Part shown: positions 1-8,839 of the stretch, piece after piece | Numbering within the stretch: the first letter of the stretch is position 1 | Layout of the letters: each line of letters begins with the position of its first letter | Assembly (NCBI GenBank): GCA_013297675.1 | Contig: JAAFHZ010000014.1 | Location: 1-51,827, forward strand | Source: Synechococcales cyanobacterium bin59.metabat.ball.084 | GTDB taxonomy: Bacteria; Cyanobacteriota; Cyanobacteriia; Cyanobacteriales; Chamaesiphonaceae | Length of the DNA: 51,827 nt | Reading direction: 5' to 3' | The notes under the pieces: generated by a model | What the model was told of the DNA's origin: nothing | Databases searched by the model: none | The model's input: the letters and a program-made list of their open reading frames with translations, nothing else | Made by a program: the position numbers and the translations under genes

Positions 1-53
1 GTCTGGTAAATCTAAAAAAGCTTCTATGATTGCTAAGTTATTCAAAATTGTCA

Positions 54-1016
54 CTACTCCATAAGTTGCTGTACCATAATACTAGCACCACTTGTGCCAA
101 TTATCATAGAATGAAATAGCCCTGGATCGGGGTCGGTGATTGCTGAGTCTAATTCAAAGTCAAATACGATCGCATGTCCATGTGTTTGTATTAGCGCATC
201 ATCACGGTATGGTTGCCAACTCTCAACCGCATTACTCCTCTGTTCTTTTGAATAGTTTCCTTTATCGTCCTCCTCAAAGTAGCCTTCGATCTGTTGCATG
301 ATTTTGTATTTTTTTGAAAGGTTTGGTGGTAGGCGACTAGGGTTCAGCTCAATTAATACAAAAGCTTGCGCTGTAGAGTTTACGATCGCTAAGAATAAAT
401 CGTTATATGTTTCAAAAAGCCCGCCATGACTCATATCTACTAGATTCCAACCCAGCTTCAAAACCTTGTATAAACAGATGAATTCATTGGCCTTATTTAT
501 AATTAGCTGCTTACGATCCTTCCCTTCGCCCTTATTCCCCCAGAAGGAAAATAGATCTTTCTCGGTAATTTTTCCATTGCGATCGTAAACATAAAATAAG
601 TTGAATATTTCGCACCACATGTAGTCGTTCACCATGCAGATTTCTAGCTGGTCTGTTTCTAAATATGGTGACAATATGATGGATGATTTTAGTAGTCGAA
701 ATAAAAACTGATCGCATAGCAATGAAGAATCAAAGTATTGAGTCAGTGCCCCGTTTTCCACTAAATGGATGCAGAATGTTGACTTCTCAGCACGTCCAGT
801 GATATAAACCCCAACATTCTCAAAGCGGCTAAAAATGACATAAACCGCCTTGAATAAAAGTTCATTGCGATCGCTCAAGGAAACTGGTCGCCGCCCTTGG
901 CCGGGTATGTGACCAGATAATAATGAAGCCGAAAATTTATGGTGGCCTGCCTTGTGGTGATTCCGGCATTTCCCAACAGCCAAGTGGATCTGCTCTTGTG
1001 TCCAGTTGTAGGTCAT
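54..1016 (-). CDS. Hypothetical protein, 320 aa
   Basis: I do not recognise this protein. It is a complete reading frame starting at ATG 1016, with ordinary mixed composition, no signal peptide and no clear membrane segment, so it is probably cytoplasmic. The middle is rich in aromatic and Cys residues (around WCEIFNLFYVYD), and the last 60 residues contain an acidic stretch followed by a Gly/Ser-rich tail. I see no catalytic motif. It lies next to a decayed tyrosine recombinase and tRNA-Gly on the same strand, so it may be cargo of an old integrative element; that is inference from position only. Its length and intact frame argue that it is a real gene. Confidence 0.6.
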   Translation of the reverse strand: MTYNWTQEQIHLAVGKCRNHHKAGHHKFSASLLSGHIPGQGRRPVSLSDRNELLFKAVYVIFSRFENVGVYITGRAEKSTFCIHLVENGALTQYFDSSLLCDQFLFRLLKSSIILSPYLETDQLEICMVNDYMWCEIFNLFYVYDRNGKITEKDLFSFWGNKGEGKDRKQLIINKANEFICLYKVLKLGWNLVDMSHGGLFETYNDLFLAIVNSTAQAFVLIELNPSRLPPNLSKKYKIMQQIEGYFEEDDKGNYSKEQRSNAVESWQPYRDDALIQTHGHAIVFDFELDSAITDPDPGLFHSMIIGTSGASIMVQQLME

Positions 1017-1055
1017 AATTAAACCTCAATAATTATTTTTTAAATCTGTTTTTTC

Positions 1056-1088
1056 CCGGCTGGCTTTGGTAGAGCTGCCGGTTTTTTT
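1056..1088 (+). terminator. Orphan intrinsic terminator
   Basis: A CCGGC...GCCGG hairpin (arms 1056-1060 and 1077-1081) is followed by T7, the form of a rho-independent terminator for plus-strand transcription. No plus-strand gene lies before it; the DNA upstream is the antisense of the hypothetical gene at 54-1016. It may be a relic of a lost gene or may end an antisense transcript. Confidence 0.4.
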
Positions 1089-1103
1089 GTTGGTTCAAGC
1101 ATA

Positions 1104-1525
1104 TTAATCATTTGAGATTTTATCAACATTGTCGAATTCCACAAACACAGATTTCTTATTGATCGAACCCGCGTAATTCCGGTGCATCACCAAGGGACTA
1201 TGCCCGTAGCCTTGGTCACTGCAATATAATTTGCACCACCAGCAAGGCTGTGACTAACCGCAGTCGATCGCGTTTTGCCCGGTGGACGGTATCGAACATC
1301 AACATCTTTCAGCACCTTTGCCCAGACTCTTGAACTAAAGTTGTCCCGATCGATTGGGCATCCCTTGGGACTGATGATTCCAACCAGCGATCGACAGGCT
1401 GGGGTATTTGGCAAACCCAAAGCTAAAGTTCTTTGCTTGGGGTCTTTCCAGCGTAGACGCAGGCGACCATTGTGATTTTCGATAGTAACTTTCATGCGGG
1501 GTAAAAGTTGAACCCGATTGAACAC
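1104..1525 (-). pseudogene. Decayed tyrosine recombinase (phage-type integrase) remnant
   Basis: The N-terminal part (ATG at 1492, or upstream at 1525) reads like the start of cyanobacterial phage-type integrases: MKVTIENHNGRLRLRWK followed by a leucine-rich segment. It then jumps within about 50 residues to a C-terminal catalytic-like segment (GKTRSTAVSHSLAGG). The frame stops at 1187, but shifting one frame at the TG-H-SP region restores GHSPLVMHRNYAGSINKK, with the family's conserved GH and nucleophile-tyrosine context NYAG, down to a stop at 1104. So most of the middle, including the first catalytic Arg region, is deleted, and a frameshift splits the end. It lies about 100 bases beyond the 3' end of tRNA-Gly, the usual place for an integrase of an element inserted in a tRNA gene. 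It is almost surely inactive. Confidence 0.75.
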
Positions 1526-1563
1526 CTCTGAACACTTACCAAAAATCTTATTGAATACAACAA

Positions 1564-1598
1564 GGCTCCCAAGGAGTAGCTATTACTCTTTGGAAGCC
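1564..1598 (-). terminator. Hairpin downstream of tRNA-Gly
   Basis: A long inverted repeat with a few mismatches (GGCTCCCAAGGAGTA pairing with TACTCTTTGGAAGCC) lies 27 bases past the 3' end of tRNA-Gly on the minus strand. The position suits the end of the tRNA transcript. The T-tract after it is weak (TTGTTGTATT). Confidence 0.5.
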
Positions 1599-1624
1599 CT
1601 TATGTATCTTTCTTTCAGCCTTAA

Positions 1625-1695
1625 GCGGGAGACGCGATTCGAACGCGCGACATTTACCTTGGCAAGGTAACGCTCTACCACTGAGCTACACCCGC
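1625..1695 (-). tRNA. tRNA-Gly (anticodon GCC)
   Basis: The minus strand folds as a full cloverleaf of 71 bases. The acceptor starts GCGGGTG and ends CTCCCGC. The D-arm is GCTCAGTGGTAGAGC, the anticodon stem is TTACC/GGTAA around loop TTGCCAA (anticodon GCC), and the T-arm is GCGCG-TTCGAAT-CGCGT. CCA is not encoded. The 3' end faces the integrase remnant at 1104-1525, which suggests this tRNA once served as an attachment site. Confidence 0.95.
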
Positions 1696-1812
1696 GTTTT
1701 TAACGCTTATTGATAATGCCACAGTTCACGACCCCTGTCAACCATTTGCATTTAAATTCTCAGATAGACTACCGTGAAAGACAAAATCCCTGGCTAAAAC
1801 TGGACTTTACCC

Positions 1813-3045
1813 ATGCTTGATATTTTGCTTCTTTCCAACGGCCCCGGCGAAGTCACCACCTGGGTACGACCAGTGGTAGCCGCTTTGCGGGAGCGCTTTA
1901 GCACCGATCGAGCCAGAATCTCGGTGGTATTATCGCCCTGCCCTAACTCCGGTGGCCGCGAAGCCGAGATTGCCTTGGCTTATCCGGGAGTCGATCGAGC
2001 ACAGTCTGCCCAGCACTTTTGGAATTTTTTGCTCTGGGGCAAAACCGCCGACAACTGGGATTGGCATCCTCAGGGCATTGTGATCTTTTTGGGTGGCGAC
2101 CAGATTTTTCCGGTGGCGATCGGGCGGCGGTTGAAATATAAAACCCTGATTTATGCCGAATGGGAAGCGCGTTGGTTGCCTTGGATCGATCGATTTGCGG
2201 TAATGAACGATAGCGCCATGCAGAAAGTCCCGACTAAATATCTGGACAAAATCTCGGTGGTGGGGGACTTGATGGTAGAAGTAGGAGTAGCAGGACAGGC
2301 ATCGTCTCCCGCTAATTTGATCGGCATTTTGCCCGGATCTAAAGCACAAAAATTGCAGATGGGTTTGCCTTACATGCTGGCGATCGCCGAAATGTTGAAA
2401 CAGGCCAAGCCAGAATTGGAGTTTGTATTGCCTGTAGCTCCATCGATTACGGTGGAATATATTGCACAGTTTGGCGATCGCCTCCAAAACCCGATCGTCG
2501 ATCTGGTGGGTGGAACTACGGCAACTTTGCATCCGGGAGAGAACGCTTATCTAGAGACTGCCAGCGGTTTAGAAGTGCCATTACACACCAATTTCCCGGC
2601 TTATGAGCAGCTTAGCAAATGTGTTTTGTGCTTGACCACAATCGGCGCAAACACCGCAGAGCTGGCAGCTTTGGGAGTGCCAATGATTGTGGTGCTGCCG
2701 ATCTATCAGCTCGATGCCATGCGCAGTTGGGATGGAATTCCTGGAATCTTGGCGCGGTTGCCAGTGGTGGGCAGCCCGATCGCCACGGCCATCAACTGGT
2801 TGGCATTTAAGCAGCTCAAGGGGCGGAAGCTGGCTTGGCCAAATATTTGGGCGGGCAAAGAGATTGTACCCGAGCTGATTGGTTATTTTACTCCCAGAGA
2901 AATAGCTGATGTGGCGATCGATCATCTTGACCATCCCGAAAAGCTCACAGAGATGAAAGCGAGTTTAAGTGAGGTGCGGGGCACGCCTGGAGCGGCTCAG
3001 AAAATTGCAGACATTGTGCAAGAGCTGAGTGAGATTAAAAGTTAG
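1813..3045 (+). CDS. Lipid-A-disaccharide synthase-related glycosyltransferase
   Basis: This 410-residue protein has the two-Rossmann-domain (GT-B) layout of LpxB-like glycosyltransferases. The N-terminus LLLSNGPGEVTTWVRPV matches the nucleotide-sugar fold start SxGPGE seen in LpxB. The C-terminal half has LIGILPGSKAQKL (the family's LPGSR-like motif) and LTTIGANTAELAALGVPMIVVLP, the usual donor-binding region. Cyanobacteria carry a conserved 'LpxB-related' family of about 400 residues in addition to true LpxB, and this protein fits it better, because the lipid-A substrate motifs are diverged. Substrate and product are therefore unknown. It stands alone between tRNA-Gly and the topoisomerase gene on the same strand. 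Confidence 0.7.
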   Translation: MLDILLLSNGPGEVTTWVRPVVAALRERFSTDRARISVVLSPCPNSGGREAEIALAYPGVDRAQSAQHFWNFLLWGKTADNWDWHPQGIVIFLGGDQIFPVAIGRRLKYKTLIYAEWEARWLPWIDRFAVMNDSAMQKVPTKYLDKISVVGDLMVEVGVAGQASSPANLIGILPGSKAQKLQMGLPYMLAIAEMLKQAKPELEFVLPVAPSITVEYIAQFGDRLQNPIVDLVGGTTATLHPGENAYLETASGLEVPLHTNFPAYEQLSKCVLCLTTIGANTAELAALGVPMIVVLPIYQLDAMRSWDGIPGILARLPVVGSPIATAINWLAFKQLKGRKLAWPNIWAGKEIVPELIGYFTPREIADVAIDHLDHPEKLTEMKASLSEVRGTPGAAQKIADIVQELSEIKS

Positions 3046-3173
3046 TTGGTATTTTTGATAGTTCTGAGGTACTATGCTGATTTAACGCCATCCATCAACT
3101 ATCCGCAACTTTCCGGTTGCTGGTGATAAAGAATGGTGTACATTAATCCTCTGTTACCCCCGCAAATACCACA

Positions 3174-5966
3174 ATGTCTCAACTAGACCTGTTAGGAGCA
3201 GACGAACGAATTATTCCTACTGCTTTGCATTCAGAAATGCAGCGATCGTATCTCGAATATGCGATGAGCGTCATTGTGGGCAGAGCCTTGCCAGACGTGC
3301 GCGACGGCCTGAAGCCAGTGCATCGGCGGATTATGTTTGCGATGCACGAGCTGGGATTGACCCCCGATCGACCTTTTCGCAAATGCGCCAGAGTAGTCGG
3401 GGATGTATTAGGTAAATACCACCCTCACGGCGACCAATCGGTTTACGATGCCTTGGTGCGATTGGTGCAAGACTTTTCTTCGCGCTATCCGCTGCTGGGG
3501 GGACATGGAAATTTTGGCTCGATCGATAACGATCCACCGGCAGCAATGCGCTACACCGAAACCCGATTATCGGGGATTGGCCATGAAGCGGTGCTGGGGG
3601 AAATCAGCAGCGACATTGTAGATTTTATTGGCAACTTCGATAACTCTCAGCAAGAACCGACTGTATTACCAGCGGAGTTTCCGGTACTGCTAGTGAACGG
3701 CTGTTCAGGAATTGCCGTGGGCATGGCTACCAATATTCCACCGCACAATTTGGGTGAAATTATTGATGGGACGATCGCCTTAATTGATAATCCCAATCTG
3801 CCTGACCATGAACTGTGGACAATTATTCCAGGGCCAGATTTTCCGACTGGTGGTGAGATTATTGGTAATGATGCGATCGTGGAAGCCTATCGCACTGGTC
3901 GGGGGATTATCCCTGTGCGCGGTGTTTTCCATTTAGAAGAAGCCGCTCTTCAGGTGAAGGTTCCTGGTAAACACCGCAAACGGCGGGATGCGATCGTGGT
4001 GACAGAGCTGCCGTTTCAGGTAAACAAGGCGGCTTGGATTGAGCGGATTGCAGAATTAGTTAATGGCGGTAAAATCGACAACATTGCCGATATTCGGGAT
4101 GAAAGCGATCGAGATGGGATGCGGGTAGTCATTGAAATCAAAAAAGACAGCGATCATCAAAAAGTAATCAACAATCTTTATCGGCAGACTGCTCTGCAAA
4201 GTAACTTTGGCGCAATCTTTTTAGCGATCGTCGATGGTTTGCCTCGGCAGCTCAGTTTACGAGAAGCGCTGCAAGAATTTTTGAAATTTCGGGAGGAAAC
4301 TCTCACTCGTCAATATAACAAAGAGCTAGAAGGCTTTGAGCAACGCGCCCACATTGTGACTGGTATCACGATCGCCCTCGATAACTTAGATGAGACGATC
4401 GAAATTTTGCGTGGTGCTCCCGATGGTAGTACTGCCAAAATGCAGATGGTGGAGAGGTTATCACTCAGCGAAGAGCAGGCCGATGCAATTTTGGCAATGC
4501 CAATGCGCCGCCTAACTGGTATGGAGCGCCAGAATCTGGCCAATGAATTGGCAGAGTTACAAGCCAAAATTGCTGGCTTACAAAAGCTGCTGCAAGATCG
4601 CAAAGAATTGCTCAAATCCATGAAAAAAGATCTGCGGGCTTTGCGCAAAAAATACGCCGACCCCAGGCGCACCAGAATTATCAACGCCAAGCCGATTTTA
4701 CCCACTCCCCCAGCGCCTCCTAAAGTACCTAATCCACCAGTAGCTGAAATGGTTGCGCCCGTGGATGTGGTGACGAAAGAATCATCTACCCCATTAGCAC
4801 TGACTTATGAGGCAATCTCAGAATCAGCCAAAGATGCCAGCCTCTTGGTTGAAGCCCCAGAAATTCCAGAGCTGTTTTCTGGTGACGCGCAGCCGGAGGA
4901 AATACCCGCATCGACACCGACTCCAACGGTTGCTAAGAACTCCAATCGTACCTCCACCCTACCGCCAAGACCACCGGCCAAAGAAATTGCCAGACAGGTT
5001 GCCGCTGCTCGTTCTCAACAGATCTCTCTGATGATTACGCCGCCAGAACCAGCGCAGTTAGTAGAACTGGAGTTTTTGCGTAGTGGTTTGGTGCGCCGAT
5101 TTAATGATGAAAATCTGCGGTTAACTAGCACTAGTGAGTTTGTAACTAGTCGCCGATCAATCATGAGTGACCAAGAAATCATTGTGATTAGCGATAGTGC
5201 CAAGGCTCATGCTGTGAAGGTCGATCGGCTACCTAAAGTTGCTAACAGCAATCAATTGGGTGAATCTCTCGATGCGGCTATCCCTGGCTGGGATGGCGCA
5301 AAAATTGTGCAGGATCTGGAGTTCCCTAAAATTGATGCTGCTGATCCAAAGGCGCTCATTAATAACGCTTTGATTTTAGTGACTGCCCAAGGTCGAGTGA
5401 AACGCTTGTCCTTGGCGGAGTTAACGGCTAGTAGTACGCGGGGGATTTCGTTGATTAAAATGAAAGATGACGACAAGTTGCTGTTTGCAGTGCCGATTGA
5501 TGGTAGCGCTAAGGAACTAGTTGTAGCTACTTCCATGGGGCGCTTAGTCCGATTGACGATTTCTCAGGATCAAATGCCTGTTCAAGGTCGGCCATCTCAA
5601 GGAGTCCAAGGTTTACGAGTTGGTAGCAAGGAGCAGTTAGTGAATGCGGTGGCGGTGCAGAGTAGCGATAAGTTAGTGTTACTCACTAGTCTCGGTTGCA
5701 GTAAACAGATTCCGGTGACGGCGCTGCGGGCAGTGCCGGTGGGCAGCATTGGCGATCAGGCGGTGCGCTTTGGTGGTCGGACTGAGTTCCTTACTGGCAT
5801 GTTGGTAGCCCAGGCTGGCCAAGTTGCCACGGTGGTTACCGATCAGGCTCGGTTGCTGAAAATGGCCGTTGATAGTTCACCGCTCTTAAATAAAGAAGGA
5901 GCGGGCGATCGACTAATTGACCTAGAGCCAGAGGAGCAATCGATCGGCATGGGATATGATTGCTGA
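3174..5966 (+). CDS. gyrA: Type IIA DNA topoisomerase subunit A (GyrA/ParC-like)
   Basis: Breakage-rejoining subunit of DNA gyrase or topoisomerase IV, acting on chromosomal DNA with a GyrB/ParE partner. The N-terminal domain carries the hallmarks: KPVHRR (47-52), GKYHPHGD (80-87) and the catalytic tyrosine in AAMRYTE (Tyr127). A coiled-coil segment follows at about residues 430-505. Then comes an unusual Pro/Ala/Glu-rich linker of roughly 120 residues (about 508-630), before a beta-pinwheel C-terminal domain of repeated GRxxRL-type blades. At 930 residues it is longer than typical cyanobacterial GyrA (about 860). I see no canonical GyrA box (QRRGGKG), which favours a ParC-like activity or an altered gyrase; cyanobacteria often encode two such A subunits. 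The residue matching E. coli GyrA Ser83 is Gln88. The symbol is family-level only. Confidence 0.85.
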   Translation: MSQLDLLGADERIIPTALHSEMQRSYLEYAMSVIVGRALPDVRDGLKPVHRRIMFAMHELGLTPDRPFRKCARVVGDVLGKYHPHGDQSVYDALVRLVQDFSSRYPLLGGHGNFGSIDNDPPAAMRYTETRLSGIGHEAVLGEISSDIVDFIGNFDNSQQEPTVLPAEFPVLLVNGCSGIAVGMATNIPPHNLGEIIDGTIALIDNPNLPDHELWTIIPGPDFPTGGEIIGNDAIVEAYRTGRGIIPVRGVFHLEEAALQVKVPGKHRKRRDAIVVTELPFQVNKAAWIERIAELVNGGKIDNIADIRDESDRDGMRVVIEIKKDSDHQKVINNLYRQTALQSNFGAIFLAIVDGLPRQLSLREALQEFLKFREETLTRQYNKELEGFEQRAHIVTGITIALDNLDETIEILRGAPDGSTAKMQMVERLSLSEEQADAILAMPMRRLTGMERQNLANELAELQAKIAGLQKLLQDRKELLKSMKKDLRALRKKYADPRRTRIINAKPILPTPPAPPKVPNPPVAEMVAPVDVVTKESSTPLALTYEAISESAKDASLLVEAPEIPELFSGDAQPEEIPASTPTPTVAKNSNRTSTLPPRPPAKEIARQVAAARSQQISLMITPPEPAQLVELEFLRSGLVRRFNDENLRLTSTSEFVTSRRSIMSDQEIIVISDSAKAHAVKVDRLPKVANSNQLGESLDAAIPGWDGAKIVQDLEFPKIDAADPKALINNALILVTAQGRVKRLSLAELTASSTRGISLIKMKDDDKLLFAVPIDGSAKELVVATSMGRLVRLTISQDQMPVQGRPSQGVQGLRVGSKEQLVNAVAVQSSDKLVLLTSLGCSKQIPVTALRAVPVGSIGDQAVRFGGRTEFLTGMLVAQAGQVATVVTDQARLLKMAVDSSPLLNKEGAGDRLIDLEPEEQSIGMGYDC

Positions 5967-6055
5967 TAGTCTAAACTGTGATTAAGATGATTAATTTATA
6001 GACTATGATTCACATCCAGCAACCAATCAAAAATCCCTAGCTGAAGGATGAATAT

Positions 6056-7138
6056 ATGGAAATTACTACTCTGACCTCTATTCTGATTTCGTTTCTTCCG
6101 GCTTTGTTAAAGCTGGGAGGCAAAGCTGTTGATCAGGATACTGAATCAGCAGCAGGTAAGTTTGGAGAAGCGAATTTTGCCATGGCCCAAGCTATTTGGG
6201 AGGAATTAAATCCACGGGTACAGGTGAGGGAAGCAGCGATTAATTTGGCTAATAACAATCGGGAGGATTCACAGGCTGCTTTGCGATTACAGTTGAAAAA
6301 GTTATTGCAACAGGATCAGGAGTTGAAGAAGTCGATCGAGCAATTTTTCCAAGGAGATGATGATGTTTTTAGTAATAAAATCGCGCAAAATGTGATAGAA
6401 AATCATAGCAGTCTAACCGGTCATAAGAAAATAGTTGATATTTTCGACATTTATAATGGAAAAGATCCAAGAAACGTACCTACATATAGTGTGAGTGAGG
6501 CTGCTAGATATTTGCGAATTCCGGTGAAAACAGTGCGCTTTTGGGTTACTGGTCGGCGCTATTCTTCCACCCAAGGTCAGCAATTTTTTGCGCCATTTAT
6601 CCCACTTGCTAATTCTTCGCTACTCTCATTCATCAATCTAGTAGAAATCCATGTACTAAAGGCAATTCGCAAACATCATAAAATTCAACCAGAGAAGATA
6701 CGAGTAGCTTTAGACTATCTAGAATCACAATTGCAAGTAACTCACCCTCTAGCTCATAGTAAATTTCGGACTGATGGGATTGATCTATTTATTAGTTACT
6801 ATAGCACTTTGATCAATGATTCTCCCGCTGAACAAAGAATTCTTAAAGAATTACTAACTGCTTGTTTGGAGCGGATTGAACCAGATGATACGGGCTTAGC
6901 TAGCAAGCTTTATCCCTTCACCCATTCCCAAGAAGCCAATAGTCCTCGTTTAGTAGTAATCGATCCTCGCATTGCTTTTGGTCAACTTGTAATTGTAGGA
7001 ACAGGTATCCCCACCAAAATTGTGGCAGAGCGTTATGTCGCTGGCGATTCCTTAGAGGATTTAGCTGACGATTATAATTGTAATCGTCATTTAATCGAAG
7101 CAGCTATTCGCTGCGAAATGCCCTCCTCAACAACATGA
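6056..7138 (+). CDS. DUF433-type antitoxin with extra N-terminal domain
   Basis: Antitoxin half of a pair with the PIN-like gene that follows. The C-terminus (about 303-352: DPRIAFGQLVIVGTGIPTK to AAIRCE) is a DUF433 domain, a winged-helix-like fold used by VapB-type antitoxins. Residues about 143-165 (YSVSEAARYLRIPVKTVRFWV) form a MerR-like helix-turn-helix, followed by LSFINLVEIHVLKAIRKHH, the linker usually seen in long DUF433 proteins. The first 100 residues are additional: a hydrophobic start, LLKLGGKAVDQ, then a helical stretch ending NREDSQAALRLQLKKLLQQDQEL. This resembles a small domain that I recall from cyanobacterial conflict and signalling proteins. The gene overlaps the toxin by ATGA, so translation is coupled, and the pair probably autoregulates. 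Confidence 0.75.
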   Translation: MEITTLTSILISFLPALLKLGGKAVDQDTESAAGKFGEANFAMAQAIWEELNPRVQVREAAINLANNNREDSQAALRLQLKKLLQQDQELKKSIEQFFQGDDDVFSNKIAQNVIENHSSLTGHKKIVDIFDIYNGKDPRNVPTYSVSEAARYLRIPVKTVRFWVTGRRYSSTQGQQFFAPFIPLANSSLLSFINLVEIHVLKAIRKHHKIQPEKIRVALDYLESQLQVTHPLAHSKFRTDGIDLFISYYSTLINDSPAEQRILKELLTACLERIEPDDTGLASKLYPFTHSQEANSPRLVVIDPRIAFGQLVIVGTGIPTKIVAERYVAGDSLEDLADDYNCNRHLIEAAIRCEMPSSTT

Positions 7139-7566
7139 CTTCACCACCAATTACTTTTTTTATTGATCGCTGTTTGGGTAAAAAAGTTGAAGATGCTCTG
7201 CGGAATGCTGGCCTGATAGTGGAAATTCATGGAGATCATTTCGCTCCCGATGCTCTAGATGTAGATTGGTTAACAGCAGTAGGTGTAAGGCAATGGGTTG
7301 TTCTGACCAAAGATGAAAATATCAGCAGACGAACTTTAGAGAGGATGGCTGTTACCCGTGCTGGAATTAAGTTATTTATCCTGACTTCTCAAAATATTGC
7401 TAGTTTTGAAATGATTAATATTTTGGTGCAAGCGATCGAGCCAATGAAAAATTTAGTCTACAATCACCCTGCACCATTCATTGCCAAAATCCATCGGAAT
7501 CATCAGGTAGAGATGTGGCGCAGCTACGAAGATCTGATGTCTGAGCTGAATTCTGAGACAGAGTGA
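7135..7566 (+). CDS. PIN-like toxin (DUF5615/VapC45-like)
   Basis: A 143-residue protein with the pattern of PIN-like toxins partnered with DUF433 antitoxins. It has an N-terminal acidic motif in ITFFIDRCLGKKVEDALRNAG, a second acidic segment DVDWLTAVG, and WVVLTKDENISRR, where the TKDxxI segment is typical of the metal-binding core. Such proteins are thought to be Mg-dependent RNases; activity here is inference. It starts inside the stop of the antitoxin (4-base overlap), so the two form one operon. The C-terminal 35 residues (MWRSYEDLMSEL) are an amphipathic tail. Confidence 0.75.
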   Translation: MTSPPITFFIDRCLGKKVEDALRNAGLIVEIHGDHFAPDALDVDWLTAVGVRQWVVLTKDENISRRTLERMAVTRAGIKLFILTSQNIASFEMINILVQAIEPMKNLVYNHPAPFIAKIHRNHQVEMWRSYEDLMSELNSETE

Positions 7567-7629
7567 TTATGAAAAACTCCTGCTGCCGAGAATGCTCACG
7601 CAGTCGTGATAACGTCTAGCAAATGCAGC

Positions 7630-8784
7630 TCAATAATCGATGTATTCGTTGTTGGTCATGACCAAGCTAGCAAACCAATCTTCCAACTGGTCGCCCCAAG
7701 CAGATAGAGAATATTCCTGCTCAGCCTGTTGGCGACAGGCCGATCGATCGATTTCCCCCAACCTTCCAATAGCTTCCACCAACCCAGCTACACTATCTGG
7801 CTCCACCAAAAACCCCGTTTGACCATCTCGCACAATCTCGGTCGGGCCACCTCGGGCATAAGAAATCACTGGTACTCCGCAGGCCAAAGCCTCGATCGCC
7901 ACGTTACCAAAAGCCTCCACCCAGCGCGGAGTCATCAGCAACGCTCGACAGTCCCCCACAATCTGCTGCATTGCTGCCGTATCTAAAAAGCCGCAGTATT
8001 CAAAGTAGCCAGCATACTCGGCTTGGAGCTGCTGCCAATAAGCTTGGTCTTGGACTTTGCCCATAATTTTTAATATTAAGCCAGTGGCTTTTGCTGCGGC
8101 CAAGGCATCTTCTAAGCCCTTTTCTGGGGAAATGCGACCCAGAAAAGCCAGGGCATTAGCAGGATTCGCTCGATATTCGTAAACTCCCAAATCTAAACCC
8201 GCACCGCCCAAAATTCGGCAGTGTTCGGCAAACTCGAAGGTTTCGGCCTGGGTGCGGCTACAGACTCCGATCGAACCCGGAAAATCGATCGCCACCTTGC
8301 CCATCTCTTGATCTAGAGCCGAGATCAGCGAACCCATACTGATAAAGTGGGCGATCGGAGTTTGGAACCAAGGTGTCAGATAAAATGGCAGCCAGTCGTA
8401 GGCAATGTTGAAAATCAGATCATAATTGGCTTGCACCTGACGAGCATAGCTCCACATATTGGCCAAAACCGGATCAGCAGGCATGGCGATCGGAGCAGAA
8501 ATCTCTTGGGTTTGGGCAGTGGTTTGTAAATTGCCAGAGATCTGAGCGATCGAAAAATCTAGCAGCTCCGAGCCTGCGGGAGCCACAAGCTGAATTTCGT
8601 GACCGCGACGACGCATTTCGATCGCCAGGTTTTTGACCGTTAACTCTACGCCTCCGCCCAAACCGCTGCCAAGCGCTCCTACTGAGGTGGACATTATTAA
8701 TAACCGCAATGGCTCATGCTCCTGCTGTGTGTATTCGATCAACTGATGTAATCCGTACCAGCTCATAGCTAGTAGACCGAACAA
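7630..8784 (-). CDS. GT4 glycosyltransferase, likely pteridine glucosyltransferase
   Basis: A GT-B glycosyltransferase of family 4. The N-terminal signature STSVGALGSGLGGGVELT followed by RRRGHEIQLVAPAGSE closely resembles cyanobacterial UDP-glucose:tetrahydrobiopterin glucosyltransferases, the enzymes that glycosylate pterins such as cyanopterin. The C-terminal donor site has FLGRISPEKGLEDAL and, later, EAFGNVAIEALACGVPVISYARGGPTEIV, with the ExFGxxxxEA pattern typical of retaining GT4 enzymes. The first 25 residues (to EHEPL) precede the first beta strand RLLIMST and may not be translated; an internal start such as Met7 is possible. It is divergent from the PIN/TRAM gene. The GT4 assignment is firm; the pterin acceptor is inferred from memory of the N-terminal motif. 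Confidence 0.7.
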   Translation of the reverse strand: MFGLLAMSWYGLHQLIEYTQQEHEPLRLLIMSTSVGALGSGLGGGVELTVKNLAIEMRRRGHEIQLVAPAGSELLDFSIAQISGNLQTTAQTQEISAPIAMPADPVLANMWSYARQVQANYDLIFNIAYDWLPFYLTPWFQTPIAHFISMGSLISALDQEMGKVAIDFPGSIGVCSRTQAETFEFAEHCRILGGAGLDLGVYEYRANPANALAFLGRISPEKGLEDALAAAKATGLILKIMGKVQDQAYWQQLQAEYAGYFEYCGFLDTAAMQQIVGDCRALLMTPRWVEAFGNVAIEALACGVPVISYARGGPTEIVRDGQTGFLVEPDSVAGLVEAIGRLGEIDRSACRQQAEQEYSLSAWGDQLEDWFASLVMTNNEYIDY

Positions 8785-8839
8785 TCAAGCTTATAATTAA
8801 GGCGGCGGCTTGCCGCTCATTATTATTCTGGAGCTTTTC

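Noticed and set aside
8810-8839. Upstream start for the PIN/TRAM gene adding MPLIIILELF.
   Set aside because: The ATG at 8840 has GGAG at a proper distance, and the upstream start does not.
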